A stretch of DNA of 64,000 bases from JALHOM01 sp964444225 (GTDB taxonomy: Bacteria > Patescibacteriota > Saccharimonadia > Saccharimonadales > 2-12-FULL-41-12), in NCBI GenBank assembly GCA_964444225.1, contig CAYUFM010000001.1, forward strand, positions 1 through 64,000, written 5' to 3'. A program made the position numbers and the translations under genes. Below are positions 9,049-17,188 of the stretch, in pieces (the stretch's first letter is position 1; each line of letters begins with the position of its first letter). Below the pieces are notes generated by a model. The model saw nothing but the letters and a program-made list of their open reading frames with translations, did not search any database and was not told where the DNA came from.

Positions 9049-9777
9049 CTATACCTCTACGCCGTCGGCGAATTCAAAGTTGACGTGAGTCGCAGACACA
9101 TCATCCAAGCCTTCAAGCGCGTCCATTAACCTACTCACTTTTCCGGCCGTAACAGAATCTTCGATAAGAACTGTATTTTTAGCAACGTATGCTAGTTCAG
9201 ATTCAATCAGTTCAAGTCCTTGCTCTTTCAGACTTTCACGCACAGAGGTAAACTCTTTAGGATCGGTATAAACTATAATTTCTCCGTCGTCTTCTTCGGC
9301 ATCTTCAGCTCCAGCATCTAGAACTTGTAATAGTAAATCTTCACCAGATCCTTTTACGGTAATAGTACCCTTTCTCTCGAATTGAAAAGCCACTGATCCT
9401 TTTTCTGCCAAGTTACCGCCGTGTTTACTAAAAGCTAACTTTACGTTAGGGAGTGTCCTGTTCACGTTATCGGTTGCGCACTCTACCAAAATTGCCGAGC
9501 CACCTGGTCCATAACCTTCATACATAACTTCTTGCAAAGCATCACCACCAAGCTTGCCACTACCACGATCTACGGAGCGCTGAATGTTGTTTGCCGGCAT
9601 GTTGGCGGCCTTTGCTTTATCGATTGCAAGTCGCAACGTAAAGTTCATACTCGGGTCGGCACCCGCTCTAGCAGCTAGAGCAATGGCGTTACCAAGTTTA
9701 GTAAACACCGCGCCTCGCTTAGCGTCTTCTACTGCCTTGCCTCTATGAATTTTTGCCCATTTACTATGTCCAGACAT
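9049..9777 (-). CDS. YebC/PmpR-family protein (TACO1-like)
   Basis: 242 residues from the conserved start MSGHSKWAKIHRGK, which is family-typical; a TTG 12 bases upstream would extend it by four residues, but the GAAAGG ribosome site sits about 10 bases before the ATG at 9777. Three-domain YebC fold with the segment AVEDAKRGAVFTKLG near the N-terminus and YEGYGPGGSAILVE near residue 90. Family members act as transcriptional regulators or as ribosome-associated factors easing translation of proline stretches. First gene of the yebC-S51-ruvCAB block. Confidence 0.95.
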   Translation of the reverse strand: MSGHSKWAKIHRGKAVEDAKRGAVFTKLGNAIALAARAGADPSMNFTLRLAIDKAKAANMPANNIQRSVDRGSGKLGGDALQEVMYEGYGPGGSAILVECATDNVNRTLPNVKLAFSKHGGNLAEKGSVAFQFERKGTITVKGSGEDLLLQVLDAGAEDAEEDDGEIIVYTDPKEFTSVRESLKEQGLELIESELAYVAKNTVLIEDSVTAGKVSRLMDALEGLDDVSATHVNFEFADGVEV

Positions 9778-9873
9778 ATCAAAAACCAACCTTTCTCATC
9801 TATCAAAATTATACCACGGTGTTAATTAAGGTGAAGAAAACTAATTAAAAAAGCCCTAGATGGAGATTATTTA

Positions 9874-10000
9874 TTGGAGGGCCCGCCGGGGCAACGCACA
9901 TCTGTACTCGTGCTCGAAACAAGTTTCTGCGCACGAGCTGGATGACCGAACCCTTTCTTGCTAAAGCAAAAATCGGGTTCTCGCCCCGGAAGGTCTCCAA
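9874..10000 (-). ncRNA. Structured segment ending in a copy of the tRNA-Lys 3' end
   Basis: Directly downstream of tRNA-Lys, 19 bases at 9874-9892 repeat exactly the 3' end of that tRNA (T-stem 3' strand, acceptor strand and CCA; original at 10034-10052). Around it the minus strand can fold into a closed unit. The ends pair (ctccaa at 9995-10000 with ttggag at 9874-9879), then gccccgg (9983-9989) with ccggggc (9886-9892). Inside are two hairpins, gaaccc/gggttc over 9948-9979 and a long one over 9907-9937 with ctcgtgc/gcacgag arms. Either a tRNA-derived structured RNA or the scar of an element inserted at the tRNA 3' end. Confidence 0.5.
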
Positions 10001-10036
10001 ACTAAAAACCGCCCTAGAAGGACGGTTCTTAGTTTG
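9999..10036 (-). terminator. Terminator hairpin after tRNA-Lys
   Basis: Long imperfect inverted repeat immediately after the CCA of tRNA-Lys (minus strand AACTAAGAACCG ... CGGTTTTTAGTTT) with a T-rich centre of the 3' arm. Reads as an intrinsic terminator for the tRNA transcript, although the structured unit downstream may still be read through. Confidence 0.6.
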
Positions 10037-10110
10037 GAGGGCCCGCCGGGGCTCGAACCCGGGTCACGAGGCTTAAAAGGCCTCTGCTCTACCAACTGAG
10101 CTACGGGCCC
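10035..10110 (-). tRNA. tRNA-Lys (anticodon TTT)
   Basis: Complete cloverleaf of 76 bases including an encoded CCA: acceptor GGGCCCG/CGGGCCC, D-arm GCTC..GAGC, anticodon stem GAGGC/GCCTC with loop CTTTTAA giving anticodon TTT, T-arm CCGGG/CCCGG with loop TTCGAGC. The discriminator base reads T, which is unusual for Lys. A consensus promoter lies about 60 bases upstream. Confidence 0.93.
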
Positions 10111-10168
10111 ACAAAAATGTGGACTTATTTATTTTAACAGATTATATTTGCTAAAATAGGCTTATCAT

Positions 10169-10196
10169 ATTATACCTATTTTTTACAAAAAGTCAA
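10169..10196 (-). promoter_or_regulatory. Promoter for tRNA-Lys
   Basis: On the minus strand TTGACT, 16 bases, TATAAT: a near-perfect sigma-70 type promoter. Transcription would start near 10163, some 50 bases before the mature tRNA 5' end. Confidence 0.75.
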
Positions 10197-10201
10197 CTCC
10201 T

Positions 10202-10645
10202 CTACTTGTGCTTGCCATGATCGGGCTTTGGGTAATTAAGTAAAGTTGTTACTAAAACCAAACCAGAGCATACAATCAACAACCACGATCGATAGTCCGA
10301 AATTCTATCATTGGTGGCTATTTCTATACCTATGCGTAGCTGGTCAACCATTGGATATAAAAACAATATCAAGACAACTGCCACACTAAATGCCGGTAAA
10401 AATTCCATCGGCAGTTTAGATTTTGGCGCCCTTCCCTTAAGCAAGAGTACCGTTAAAAGGAGGGGCAAAACCAATATAGTCATACTCATGAATTCTGAAG
10501 TATTTATATTTAGAGCAAGTTCAACAGAAAGTAACTGTCCAACCAAAAGAGCAAAAAATGCCACAAATGCAGGTACGCGTAAAATTAAGATCCCTATCCA
10601 GACAACTGCTAAAGTAGCCAAAAGAATTATCAGTTCGGTACTCAT
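10202..10645 (-). CDS. Small polytopic membrane protein, unknown function
   Basis: 147 residues, mostly hydrophobic, with about four or five predicted membrane helices (roughly 4-20, 25-45, 52-68, 80-98, 120-137) and a short basic tail. No motif recognised. Lies between tRNA-Lys and the DUF192 gene on the same strand, with a 32-base gap to the latter. Confidence 0.7.
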   Translation of the reverse strand: MSTELIILLATLAVVWIGILILRVPAFVAFFALLVGQLLSVELALNINTSEFMSMTILVLPLLLTVLLLKGRAPKSKLPMEFLPAFSVAVVLILFLYPMVDQLRIGIEIATNDRISDYRSWLLIVCSGLVLVTTLLNYPKPDHGKHK

Positions 10646-10677
10646 AGCTATAATCTTATCACGCTCGTGCTTTTGAC

Positions 10678-11229
10678 CTAAAAATCTAGCTTCGAGCCAA
10701 CACCTAAACTCAACTGATGCGCTCGCCCGGCACTTAACTCAATAACGTAACGCGTGTTATCTGCACAAAATTGTTGAGGATAGGTATCTGGGCTGACGTT
10801 ATATTCGGCTTTAACAACCTTCTTTTCATCATCAAGCCATAATATATCCAAGGCAAACTTCATATCCTTCATCCAAAAACACTGGAACTGCTCCATCGCG
10901 TCCTCAAACAACATCCCACTACCATAATCCATGCTTTCACGCCCAGACAAACCTTTCATTCGCTCTGTATTGTCATCGGCAACTTCTAGTATTGCATGGC
11001 AAGTCTCACCTCCGACATCTACGCGCAAACATCTTGTGAGTCTGATATTTTGTGGTTGTTCTGAGATAAATGTTTCTGGCTTATCAAAGGTATAAAGATA
11101 CAGACCCACAAGCCAAGTCGTAACAATCAACCCAAAATAAAATAAACTACGAAAGCTAAATAACTTGAACTTAGGCGCCAACTCGGTCTTTACGTCTTCG
11201 GCCCTTGGCGTTTTGTTCGACATATTCAA
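10678..11229 (-). CDS. Membrane-anchored DUF192 protein
   Basis: 183 residues. One N-terminal signal-anchor helix (about 28-47) and then a DUF192 domain: CHAILEVADDNTERMKGLSGRE, GSGMLFEDAMEQFQCFWMKDMKFALDILWLDDEKKVV and the C-terminal YVIELSAGRAHQLSLGVGS, all in family order. DUF192 proteins are small secreted or periplasmic proteins of unknown activity. Its start lies 59 bases inside the upstream RimK-like gene in another frame, a long overlap; a later start cannot be excluded, but the signal anchor favours the listed one. Confidence 0.88.
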   Translation of the reverse strand: MNMSNKTPRAEDVKTELAPKFKLFSFRSLFYFGLIVTTWLVGLYLYTFDKPETFISEQPQNIRLTRCLRVDVGGETCHAILEVADDNTERMKGLSGRESMDYGSGMLFEDAMEQFQCFWMKDMKFALDILWLDDEKKVVKAEYNVSPDTYPQQFCADNTRYVIELSAGRAHQLSLGVGSKLDF

Positions 11230-12073
11230 TTATTTTACCAGCAACATTCTGTCCTGTAACTGTTTCTATGGCAAACCCTGGACTAGCGTTAACCTCTAAC
11301 ACCAATGGGCCGTTTTCTGAACGCATCATGTCTACACCACAAACCGGTAGACCCATAGACCTGGCAGCTTTTTGAGCTGTCTTGCGTTCCTCATCAGTTA
11401 ATTTTACTTTTTTACCAGAGCCTCCCTGGTGTATATTAGACCTAAAATCATCATCGAGACTTTGACGTTCCATGCTTGCTACAACTTTGCCACCTACTAC
11501 AAAAGCTCGAATGTCGGTACCAGCAGATTCTTTAATAAACTCTTGCACTAAAAAAGTCACGCCTTCTACATAAAAAGCTTGCATTACGGCTTGTGCTGCT
11601 TTTTTAGTCTCGGCCAGCACCACACCATTACCGTGCGTTCCACGAGCCACCTTGATGATCAGTGGAGCACCTCCGGCTTGTTCTATCACATCATCTAGAT
11701 CAGCTGTTTCGCGAGCAAACACGGTTTTTGGGATTCCTACCCCAGACCTAGCTAAAAGTTGCATACTGCGCAACTTATCACGTGAACGTACAATCGCGAT
11801 AGAACTAGCGGTGCTAAAGGCGCCCTGTGTTTCAAACTGACGAACAATCGATGTGCCATATTTTGTGAGACTGGTAGCGATACGAGGTATAATCGCGTCA
11901 AAATTAGACAAATCCTTACCCTTATAGCGAATAACAGGCGTATCACGTTTGACTGTTACGTAACATTTGGCGTAATTTATAACCTGCACTTCATGTCCAC
12001 GAGCAATAGCCTCTTCCTTGAGGCGCTTTGTAGAGTAATTTAGTGACCCTTTAGATAAAATCGCAATTTTCAT
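11171..12073 (-). CDS. RimK-family ATP-grasp ligase
   Basis: 300 residues. N-terminal pre-ATP-grasp domain (MKIAILSKGSLNYSTKRLKEEA), then an ATP-grasp domain of the RimK type: GVGIPKTVF, PLIIKVARGTHGNGVVLAE (ATP lysine and Gly-rich loop), FLVQEFIKESAGTDIRAFVVGGKVVASM, and the metal-binding VLEVNASPGF near residue 270. RimK adds glutamate residues to the C-terminus of ribosomal protein S6 in E. coli; relatives make LysW or cofactor-F420 glutamylations, so the substrate here is open. It lies 5 bases after a second ATP-grasp gene fused to a protease. Confidence 0.9.
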   Translation of the reverse strand: MKIAILSKGSLNYSTKRLKEEAIARGHEVQVINYAKCYVTVKRDTPVIRYKGKDLSNFDAIIPRIATSLTKYGTSIVRQFETQGAFSTASSIAIVRSRDKLRSMQLLARSGVGIPKTVFARETADLDDVIEQAGGAPLIIKVARGTHGNGVVLAETKKAAQAVMQAFYVEGVTFLVQEFIKESAGTDIRAFVVGGKVVASMERQSLDDDFRSNIHQGGSGKKVKLTDEERKTAQKAARSMGLPVCGVDMMRSENGPLVLEVNASPGFAIETVTGQNVAGKIIEYVEQNAKGRRRKDRVGA

Positions 12074-12078
12074 AATTG

Positions 12079-13398
12079 TTAGTTTTCCACCTTTCTGCGC
12101 AAAAATTCGGCAAATGCTAGATTCTTCTCGGCCGTAAAGCTACCACTAGCTATCTGAGGGCCGTCATTTACTTCAAAACAATACCACAAACCTGTATTTT
12201 TATCTTGTACTAAATCGACTCCAGCTACTTCTCGATCTAGAGTTTTTGCAGCTCTGATTGAAGCTCTTTGTAGTTCTGGTGGGACAGTTTCTAGGGGGAC
12301 GATAGTTGCCGGTGCGCCCTGTGAAGTATTGTTAAGGTGCGTGTTTTTACTTATTCTTGCCCTTTTAATAACAAGTGGGATTCGAGCACCAAAAACCAGC
12401 AAGCGATAGTCGCATTCATTTGGTATGAAAGCTTGAGCGATTAATTGCACATTATCTTTGTTGGCTTCTTTGCAGGCTCTGTTGAACGATTTTTCATCTT
12501 TTACAACATAGTTGTGTTCACCCTTATTGCCATGAATATCTTTTAGCACGAATGGCAAGGCTAAACTGTCGACTAAAAATTGGTATGAGTCTACTAGCTT
12601 AGACGGAAATAAGAATACCGATTTTGGAATCTTAAAGGAATCATCCGCCAAGATTATGTATTGGTACAGTTTGGAACTAGCCGGAAAATGCATGATAGCC
12701 GTGTCCATAAATGGCACGCGTCTTTTGGCCAGGTAGCGAGCCGTTGCTGCGGCAATATCCTGATATTTTGCAGTTGTCTTGAAGTGCACAAGGTCAAAAT
12801 TGGTGATATTTTGGTTACTTCCAAGTAGCTTTATTTCATTCTTATTGCCAGTGATAAAAACCAAATCCTCATATGCAATGTATGTTACATCTAGCTTTTT
12901 ACCGTGAGTCGTCAGATTTTTCGCGAACGTCTCAGTGACGGAAGTTTTGCGGGTAGAAATCATAAGTATTTTGTAACTTTTTCTCAAAGAAACCTTAGAT
13001 ACGTCTACTAAAAAGTGATTTTTTAGTGTCTGGCTACCAATTAATATCGGAAACTTATTATCTTTGCGATCAGATAACGTAAATCTTGTATTGATAGTTT
13101 TTCCTTTTATAGACAGCTGTAGAGCAATTTTGTATCTATATTCTGATGCTCCAAAAGAGTTTTTTATCTTACTGACTGTAAATTTATCAAAAAATAATCT
13201 CTGGCCAGTATAGTGTGAGGACGATTCGTCAAAAAGTGTAAACGACAAAACTTCGTTATCTTCTACTATATTGCTAGCCCATATAGATGAGGAATCGGCA
13301 CCCGTGTCAACCTTTGCAGGTATGCCAGAAAGGGATAGTTCCGGAAAATCTACGGTAATTTTAGAGCCAACAATTGGTAAATTCTTTTCTTTTTTCAT
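12079..13398 (-). CDS. Retropepsin-like (RimB-type) protease fused to ATP-grasp ligase
   Basis: 439 residues with two modules. Residues about 8-130 match the RimB/PF05618 retropepsin-like fold: the catalytic motif IPAKVDTGADSSSIWAS, followed by FTLSDRKDNKFPILIG, the usual second conserved block. Residues about 140-439 form a pre-ATP-grasp plus ATP-grasp ligase (LPFVLKDIHGNKGEHNYVV, LIAQAFIPNECDYRLLVFG, YCFEVNDGPQI with the metal-binding Glu/Asn). In other bacteria the RimB-like protease and RimK-like ligase are separate neighbours acting on the same polyglutamate tag; here one chain carries both and a stand-alone RimK follows. TATAAT lies 9 bases before the ATG with no Shine-Dalgarno, suggesting a very short leader. 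Confidence 0.82.
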   Translation of the reverse strand: MKKEKNLPIVGSKITVDFPELSLSGIPAKVDTGADSSSIWASNIVEDNEVLSFTLFDESSSHYTGQRLFFDKFTVSKIKNSFGASEYRYKIALQLSIKGKTINTRFTLSDRKDNKFPILIGSQTLKNHFLVDVSKVSLRKSYKILMISTRKTSVTETFAKNLTTHGKKLDVTYIAYEDLVFITGNKNEIKLLGSNQNITNFDLVHFKTTAKYQDIAAATARYLAKRRVPFMDTAIMHFPASSKLYQYIILADDSFKIPKSVFLFPSKLVDSYQFLVDSLALPFVLKDIHGNKGEHNYVVKDEKSFNRACKEANKDNVQLIAQAFIPNECDYRLLVFGARIPLVIKRARISKNTHLNNTSQGAPATIVPLETVPPELQRASIRAAKTLDREVAGVDLVQDKNTGLWYCFEVNDGPQIASGSFTAEKNLAFAEFLRRKVEN

Positions 13399-13521
13399 TA
13401 CTTCTTAATTATAACATAAAATACTATAATATTCAAGAGTAAAATGCCTACTCTTTTAGCCAATACCGGGTATTATGGGCATATTCTTTAGCATTGCAAG
13501 TTTTCTTTTAAATTTCTGGTT

Positions 13522-14280
13522 TTATTTATTTGCTAAACGAACTAGCTGTCGTGCCAATAAGTATGCATGCTGGTTGCCTATTTGTTTATGGTCTTTCCTG
13601 TAGACCAAAGTTGGCTCTCTTAGCTTTAATGCCCTAGGAGACACACTTAACCTAGAGACAGAAAAATCAATAGCCATGTGTATCTCAGGCGCCCCGGTCT
13701 CTTCCTGGATGAGATCATGGATTGCTTCTACTTGTTCTCCGTGGTCCTCACGGGCCTGTTCTTCGTTGACAAATTTCCAGTTTGGGTCGGACGGATTAGA
13801 CGGATTTCTCATTAATGCATACCTAGTATGTAGCTTGCCTTCATCGCTTTTACCAAAAACAAAGGCTCTGAGTATTGGCTCTTCTTCGTATTCTGCCCCT
13901 ATAACAACTCCCGACATTTCCAAGACTGACCTAGCTCTATCAGGGTTCTTAGTAATTCCTCTCACTGAAGGATGGTTAAGCTCGTTAAGCTCACCATTGG
14001 GATCAATTACATTGCCAATATTTCTGATGGCACCTATTGTATCAATATCAATCACATCTGGAGTGACACAGTTTGAGCCAGGCTCTAGCCTAAAGACATT
14101 AGCCACGCCTTTATCTAGATCATACGCATCCCTGCCACGAGTAAGCAGAGGTGTGTGCCCTAACCCATAAATAGCATCAACTAATTCTCGACGACCCCAG
14201 GTTTCATAACCCGCGTATTCATAAGTACCTTCAGGTATTGGAGACTTTGGTTTTGGGACATTAATAACAATATTCGACAT
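13522..14280 (-). CDS. Conserved-type hypothetical protein, 252 aa
   Basis: Soluble, no membrane helix, no motif I recognise. The C-terminal third (IHMAIDFSVSRLSVSPRALKLREPTLVYRKDHKQIGNQHAYLLARQLV) looks like a folded alpha/beta segment. Composition and style resemble other unknown small proteins of this window (18.7-19.9 kb, 23.2 kb). A good promoter stands directly in front, with the -10 box 11 bases before the ATG, so the leader would be only a few bases. Confidence 0.7.
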   Translation of the reverse strand: MSNIVINVPKPKSPIPEGTYEYAGYETWGRRELVDAIYGLGHTPLLTRGRDAYDLDKGVANVFRLEPGSNCVTPDVIDIDTIGAIRNIGNVIDPNGELNELNHPSVRGITKNPDRARSVLEMSGVVIGAEYEEEPILRAFVFGKSDEGKLHTRYALMRNPSNPSDPNWKFVNEEQAREDHGEQVEAIHDLIQEETGAPEIHMAIDFSVSRLSVSPRALKLREPTLVYRKDHKQIGNQHAYLLARQLVRLANK

Positions 14281-14291
14281 AATTAAGTAAT

Positions 14292-14320
14292 ATTATACTG
14301 GTTTTTAGGTAAAAAGTCAA
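14292..14320 (-). promoter_or_regulatory. Promoter of the 252-aa hypothetical gene
   Basis: Minus strand TTGACT, 17-base spacer, TATAAT at 14292-14297. The ATG is at 14280, giving a leader of about four bases and no room for a Shine-Dalgarno. Confidence 0.75.
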
Positions 14321-14335
14321 TAAAAATATTCTTGT

Positions 14336-14446
14336 TTATTTAGCGCCAGCAACGCGAGAATAAGCCAAATAAACAACTGTACCAATTACTATTATCATTA
14401 GTAGCAACATTGTGATAAAACCGTCTTGCTGAGGTTTTTTAAACAT
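14336..14446 (-). CDS. Possible 36-residue single-span membrane peptide
   Basis: Short ORF MFKKPQQDGFITMLLL... with a charged N-terminus, one hydrophobic helix (about residues 10-30) and a small polar tail. It stands alone between dnaJ and the 252-aa gene. No ribosome site is evident. The clean helix architecture is the only support; it could be a chance ORF. Confidence 0.4.
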   Translation of the reverse strand: MFKKPQQDGFITMLLLMIIVIGTVVYLAYSRVAGAK

Positions 14447-14466
14447 AAGAGTATTATTGCACTTTT

Positions 14467-15561
14467 CTAGATACCAAAAAACCCTTTTTTGGAAGAATCA
14501 TTGAATTTTTCTAATAATTCACGTTGGCTTTTTGATATTTTAGTTGGAGTATCGACAATAATTGTAACTATATGCGCACCGCGTTGATCGCTCTTCATCT
14601 TGTGAACACCGTGACCCGATAGTTTGAAGTCTGTTCCACTTTGAGTTCCTGCCGGAATTTTCATTTTTACTGGCCCGTCTACAGTATCTACTTCTATTTC
14701 CATGCCTAGTGTGGCGCCCACCATATCTACATGCTCACTACTTAGCACCAGCAGTCCTTCGCGGGTGAATTTCTTGTGAGGCTTAACCCGAATATGAACA
14801 TATAAGTCACCCTTTGGACCATTGGCTATGGCTTCGCCACGTTCGGTTAGTCGTATAACAGCGCCATCATCTATACCGGCCGGAATTTTGAGCTTAATTT
14901 TTTGGCTTTTTCTCTCTGTTCCTGAGCCATGACAGACACTACAGACCTGCTCCGGCACTTTACCTGTTGCTTTACAAGTTTTACAAGGGGCGGCCTGCTG
15001 AATATTGCCAAAGATAGTGCGCATTTCTTGAACTATTTGGCCTCTCCCGCCACAAGTTTCGCATGTTTTTAGCTCATGTCCAGGCTCGGCTGTAGTGCCC
15101 TTACAATGACTACAGGTGTCTTCTAAATTTAGTCTAATATCCTCTTCTACCCCGAAGATGGCTTGCTCAAAAGATATTTCTATCGCTGTTTCTACGTCAT
15201 TTCCACGTGTTTGGCGGTTACTACGTTGCTGTCCACCGCTAAAGAAATTGCCAAGTATATCTCCAAAATCAAAATGAATATCCTGTCCATTAAACCCACC
15301 ACCAAACCCAGCAAATGGGTTGCCACCGTCGCTAGCCGCTGATGAGCCAACCCCAGCATGACCAAACTGATCATAGCGTTGGCGTTTTGACGAATCTTTC
15401 AATACCTCATAGGCTTCATTTATTTCTTTGAATGCTTTGTCGTCACCACCTGTCTTATCCGGGTGATGCTCGACAGCCTTACGCCTAAACGCTTTTTTGA
15501 TCTCATCATCCGACGCATCTTTAGATACACCTAAAACTTCATAATAGTCACGCTTGCTCAT
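14467..15561 (-). CDS. dnaJ: Chaperone DnaJ
   Basis: 364 residues, full length. J-domain with the HPD motif (VEHHPDKTGG, about residue 33), Gly/Phe-rich linker (NPFAGFGGGFNG), zinc-finger domain with four CxxCxGxG-type repeats (CSHCKGTT, CETCGGRG, CKTCKATG, CSVCHGSG), and the C-terminal substrate-binding domains. Co-chaperone of DnaK. The gene starts just inside the end region of the VKOR gene and is likely read from the CIRCE-controlled promoter at 16.2 kb, so HrcA regulation of dnaJ passes through the VKOR gene. Confidence 0.97.
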   Translation of the reverse strand: MSKRDYYEVLGVSKDASDDEIKKAFRRKAVEHHPDKTGGDDKAFKEINEAYEVLKDSSKRQRYDQFGHAGVGSSAASDGGNPFAGFGGGFNGQDIHFDFGDILGNFFSGGQQRSNRQTRGNDVETAIEISFEQAIFGVEEDIRLNLEDTCSHCKGTTAEPGHELKTCETCGGRGQIVQEMRTIFGNIQQAAPCKTCKATGKVPEQVCSVCHGSGTERKSQKIKLKIPAGIDDGAVIRLTERGEAIANGPKGDLYVHIRVKPHKKFTREGLLVLSSEHVDMVGATLGMEIEVDTVDGPVKMKIPAGTQSGTDFKLSGHGVHKMKSDQRGAHIVTIIVDTPTKISKSQRELLEKFNDSSKKGFFGI

Positions 15562-15564
15562 AGT

Positions 15565-16197
15565 TTAAAATCCAAAAAATTGTTTGTAATAGTACCAAAA
15601 TTCATGCAAAACTAACAAAATTACTACAACAAACCAACTAATTATAATGTCGCCATGATGTTGACGTAAGAATATTGTTAGTTTTTGGTTTTTTAATTTT
15701 ATGTGTTTTTCTGCCAACATAAATTGGAACAAATACCAGGCAGTTATGAATGTTACGATCCAGACGCTCATGCAGTAAATACATAATGTTTGTATCTTAA
15801 AGATACTTTCATACATCAGCCATAGAGTAAAAATCAGACCGCCTACTATACTTAAACTATAAAGTTTCCAGAACCAAGTCTTTAGTCTCGCTCCTGCAAG
15901 CATAGAAACACCCAACAATGCTTGTGCGCCAAATGTAACTAAACCAATTAAGGGATTAGGAAACCCGAATGCAGTAGCTTGTTCTGATGTCATGATAGGA
16001 CCACAGTTGAGGATCGGGTTTAAACTGCAACTCAATTTATGGCTTGGATCTTTTATAAGCGCAATGTGCTCTAGAGTTAAAACCATAGAAGCGACCAGGC
16101 CTACGACTGCACCGGCAATAAGAATGTAGGGCAAGGCTTTTTGGACCGTCCATTTAGTTTTCTTTGAATTCGTGATTTTATTAGCTGCCTTAGTCAT
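15565..16197 (-). CDS. Vitamin K epoxide reductase (VKOR) family protein
   Basis: 210 residues with about five membrane helices. The N-terminal loop cysteine pair lies in KLSCSLNPILNCGPIM, and the redox-active CxxC is LCIYCMSVW near residue 138, the VKOR signature. In bacteria these proteins reoxidise a DsbA-like thioredoxin to make disulfides outside the membrane, replacing DsbB. No thioredoxin domain is fused here. Co-transcribed with dnaJ behind a CIRCE operator, which is an odd pairing. Confidence 0.9.
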   Translation of the reverse strand: MTKAANKITNSKKTKWTVQKALPYILIAGAVVGLVASMVLTLEHIALIKDPSHKLSCSLNPILNCGPIMTSEQATAFGFPNPLIGLVTFGAQALLGVSMLAGARLKTWFWKLYSLSIVGGLIFTLWLMYESIFKIQTLCIYCMSVWIVTFITAWYLFQFMLAEKHIKLKNQKLTIFLRQHHGDIIISWFVVVILLVLHEFWYYYKQFFGF

Positions 16198-16206
16198 ACT
16201 ATAGAT

Positions 16207-16236
16207 ATTTTAGCACTTGAGGTATTCGAGTGCTAG
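16207..16236 (-). promoter_or_regulatory. CIRCE operator and -10 box of the VKOR-dnaJ operon
   Basis: Inverted repeat TTAGCACTT, 9 bases, GAGTGCTAG at 16210-16236, matching the CIRCE consensus (TTAGCACTC-N9-GAGTGCTAA) in 16 of 18 arm positions. On the minus strand TAAAAT at 16207-16212 overlaps the operator arm and lies 9 bases before the ATG, so HrcA would block the promoter directly. Confidence 0.85.
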
Positions 16237-16317
16237 ATATTTTTATAAAAAGCATTTGCAATATCATTTTTTTGTGGTTCAATTTAATTACAAAGTAACC
16301 ATAAGGAGATAAATTCT

Positions 16318-16890
16318 ATGAGCAAGAGTACAGCTATTCTTGTTGCGGAGTTTGTGGGCACATTTTTACTAGTAGGGGCGGTTCTGATGGGAGCCAATCC
16401 AGGTGTCGCGCTAGGTATACTAGTGCTTTTGATAGGAGGTATATCAGGGGCACACGTTAACCCAGCAGTATCGGCCGGCATGGCAAGTGTTAATAAAATA
16501 AAAAGCGAAACAATGATCAAGTTCTGGATTGTGCAGGTTCTTGGTGCTCTACTAGCGCGCGTGGTCTATGACTACATTCGCGACGTAGACGTAAGCCTCA
16601 GCATGAACTTCTTAGCCTTAGACGGCCGAGATGTAGTGATAGAGATCATCGGTGCGGCCGTGTTCTTGATGGGTCTAACCCTAGCAGTAACACAAAAACT
16701 AGACGGCATACGTCTAGCAGTGGCTGTGGGTGGCTCATTATTCCTAGGTGCGCTATTTGGTGGATTAGTTAACCCTGCCCTTGCCTTTGGCTTTGCAGAC
16801 GTTAGCTTGTCATCAATCATCGGACCACTAGTAGGTGGACTGATCGGTGTACAACTTGGTCAAATGATCGCTGATAAAAAGATTAAATAA
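16318..16890 (+). CDS. MIP-family channel (aquaporin/glycerol facilitator-like)
   Basis: 190 residues with about six membrane helices and both half-helix signatures, ISGAHVNPAVS near residue 43 and GGLVNPALAF near residue 143. It is shorter than usual (about 230-280), mainly through short loops, but both NPA boxes are intact. A strong AGGAG-type site (taaggagataaattct) precedes the ATG. Water or small neutral solute channel; selectivity cannot be read. Confidence 0.9.
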   Translation: MSKSTAILVAEFVGTFLLVGAVLMGANPGVALGILVLLIGGISGAHVNPAVSAGMASVNKIKSETMIKFWIVQVLGALLARVVYDYIRDVDVSLSMNFLALDGRDVVIEIIGAAVFLMGLTLAVTQKLDGIRLAVAVGGSLFLGALFGGLVNPALAFGFADVSLSSIIGPLVGGLIGVQLGQMIADKKIK

Positions 16891-16910
16891 CCCTAAAAAG
16901 CACACAAAAC

Positions 16911-16939
16911 TAAAAAAGGCCCCAAAACGGGGCCTTTTT
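16911..16939 (+). terminator. Intrinsic terminator after the aquaporin gene
   Basis: Perfect stem aaaaaaggcccc / ggggcctttttt with a 4-base loop and T-run; symmetric, so it could work on both strands. Confidence 0.9.
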
Positions 16940-16989
16940 ATTGGTCAACTAGCAAACAATCATTGGTTTTAAACTGAATAGGGTTGTTT

Positions 16990-17130
16990 TGTAGCTGGTT
17001 GGTTCTTGGGGTTTCGATTGGAGCAAAGTGCTCGAACAAAAGAAAGAACGCAACCAGCTACGGGGCAAGGGTGCCAGTGTTGGGTCGACGAATGTCAACT
17101 TACTTACCGGACCCCTGCCCTGTAACTGTA
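16990..17130. ncRNA. Strong hairpin domain at the left edge of the GC-rich island
   Basis: A long stem-loop is closed by gtagctggttg / caaccagctac (11 bp), with further paired segments inside (gttctt/aagaac, gtttcga/tcgaac with one bulge, gagca/tgctc). A second inverted pair, ggggcaagggt with acccctgccc, lies next to it, and a third, aggcgaacc / gggttcgcct, lies at about 17137-17185 as a likely terminator of the minus-strand gene. Too regular for chance; it may be a structured RNA, a terminator complex or an element end. No known RNA family recognised. Confidence 0.4.
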
Positions 17131-17188
17131 GCGAACGAGGCGAACCTCTATCCGAACCCGGAGGTCCGAAAAGGGTTCGCCTCAGCGA

